From positions 1 through 5,770 of the forward strand of contig JAJZFE010000264.1 in the NCBI GenBank assembly GCA_021798655.1: a DNA stretch of 5,770 nucleotides, given 5' to 3'. The stretch comes from Acidobacteriota bacterium. Lineage in GTDB: Bacteria > Acidobacteriota > Terriglobia > Terriglobales > Acidobacteriaceae. Numbering within the stretch: the first letter of the stretch is position 1; each line of letters begins with the position of its first letter. Shown here piece after piece: positions 5,209 through 5,770 of this stretch. A model generated the notes under the pieces. It saw only the letters and a list, made by a program, of their open reading frames with translations. It was not told the DNA's origin and did no database searches. Both the position numbers and the translations under genes were made by a program.

Positions 5209-5770
5209 ATGAAAAAGTTGATTGGAATCCTCGGTGTACTCGCGATGTCCGCTACAGCCATGACCGCCACTGCCGGCGCACAGGACGCAAAGCTCACGGA
5301 GCGCCTGGACAATGCCAGCGCCGCGATGACTGCGATCATGCAGACGCCGGACAAGGGCATTCCGCAGTCGATCCTCGCCGGCGCACACTGCGTCGTGGTG
5401 GTTCCTGCCTACAAGAAGGCGGCCTTTGTGGTCGGCGCGCAGTATGGACAGGGTGTGGCCACATGCCGCACCGGCCATGGCTGGTCCGCTCCGGTCTTCG
5501 TGCAGCTCACCGGCGGCAGCTTCGGCTTCCAGATCGGCGGCCAGTCTACGGACCTCGTCCTGCTGGCGATGAACGAGCACGGCATGGAAGACATGCTGCA
5601 CAACAAGTTCAAGCTCGGCGCGGATGCCTCTGTCGCAGCCGGTCCGGTGGGCCGCAACGCCGCCGCTGACACCGACATCTCCATGCACGCGGAGTTCCTC
5701 ACCTACTCGCGCGCTCGCGGCATCTTCGCCGGCATCGACCTCAGCGGAACGGTGCTCTCGCAGAACGCCG
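5209..5770 (+). CDS. Secreted SYLF-domain (Ysc84-like) lipid-binding protein, 3' end outside the window
   Basis: The frame from ATG 5209 stays open to the right edge (187 residues visible). The start has a GAAAGG site 8 bases upstream. Residues 1-24 are a classic signal peptide: MKK, a hydrophobic core to about residue 18, and an Ala-Gly-Ala cleavage site before Gln25, so the mature protein is exported. From about residue 28 the sequence fits the SYLF/Ysc84 domain: an amphipathic helix (LTERLDNASAAMTAIM), then GIPQSILAGAHCVVVVP, the GAQYGQGV turn, WSAPVFVQLTGGSFGFQIGGQSTDLV, and the later GPVGR and SYLF-like LTYSRARGIFAGIDLSG element (164-180). SYLF proteins bind phosphoinositides in eukaryotes; bacterial versions are periplasmic or cell-surface proteins of unclear role. 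Two cysteines (61 and 86) could form a disulfide after export. The preceding terminator makes this an independent transcription unit. The family call is firm; the cellular function is not known. Confidence 0.92.
   Translation, partial: MKKLIGILGVLAMSATAMTATAGAQDAKLTERLDNASAAMTAIMQTPDKGIPQSILAGAHCVVVVPAYKKAAFVVGAQYGQGVATCRTGHGWSAPVFVQLTGGSFGFQIGGQSTDLVLLAMNEHGMEDMLHNKFKLGADASVAAGPVGRNAAADTDISMHAEFLTYSRARGIFAGIDLSGTVLSQNA

Noticed and set aside
5077..5688. Minus-strand and alternative plus-strand open frames over the SYLF gene and terminator
   Set aside because: The frame from 5209 has a ribosome site, signal peptide and SYLF domain; the others lack any recognisable feature.

Overview
The window is GC-rich, gene-dense chromosomal DNA with ordinary housekeeping content. 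From the dCTP deaminase subtype, the HU sequence, the secreted SYLF protein and the overall style of the proteins, I infer a soil-type Acidobacteriota (Terriglobia, near Terriglobus, Granulicella or Edaphobacter). This placement is by recognition only and was not tested by a search. I see no rRNA, tRNA, CRISPR array, insertion sequence or phage module.

Layout from left to right. (1) The 3' end of an alanyl-tRNA editing gene (AlaX type, zinc motif CGGTH) enters from the left edge. (2) After a stop codon and only 9 bases, in the same reading frame, comes priA, the replication-restart helicase (840 aa, all helicase motifs and eight zinc cysteines present). (3) A perfect 11-bp inverted repeat lies in the convergent gap between priA and a minus-strand HU-family gene. 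(4) The HU gene probably starts at a TTG with a strong ribosome binding site. It has a clear sigma-70-type promoter (TTGACA, 17 bp, TACCAT) flanked by a small palindrome. (5) Divergent from HU is dcd, dCTP deaminase (184 aa, catalytic residues present). (6) Next on the same strand is a NarL/LuxR-type response regulator. It keeps the phospho-acceptor Asp but seems to have lost the rest of the phosphorylation site. Its transcript ends at a very strong intrinsic terminator built from two stacked hairpins and eight T. (7) A secreted SYLF (Ysc84-like) protein with a signal peptide starts at 5209 and runs off the right edge.

How the genes relate: alaX (translation quality control) and priA (replication restart) look like one transcription unit. 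HU (nucleoid protein) and dcd (dTTP precursor supply) are divergently transcribed from one intergenic region and fit a DNA-maintenance theme. The regulator and the SYLF protein have no evident functional link to them.

No new multi-gene system is visible. The items most worth a second look are the degenerate receiver domain of the regulator, the compound terminator with a possible 3'-end small RNA, the short AlaX C-terminus joined almost directly to priA, and the insertion in the PriA zinc region.
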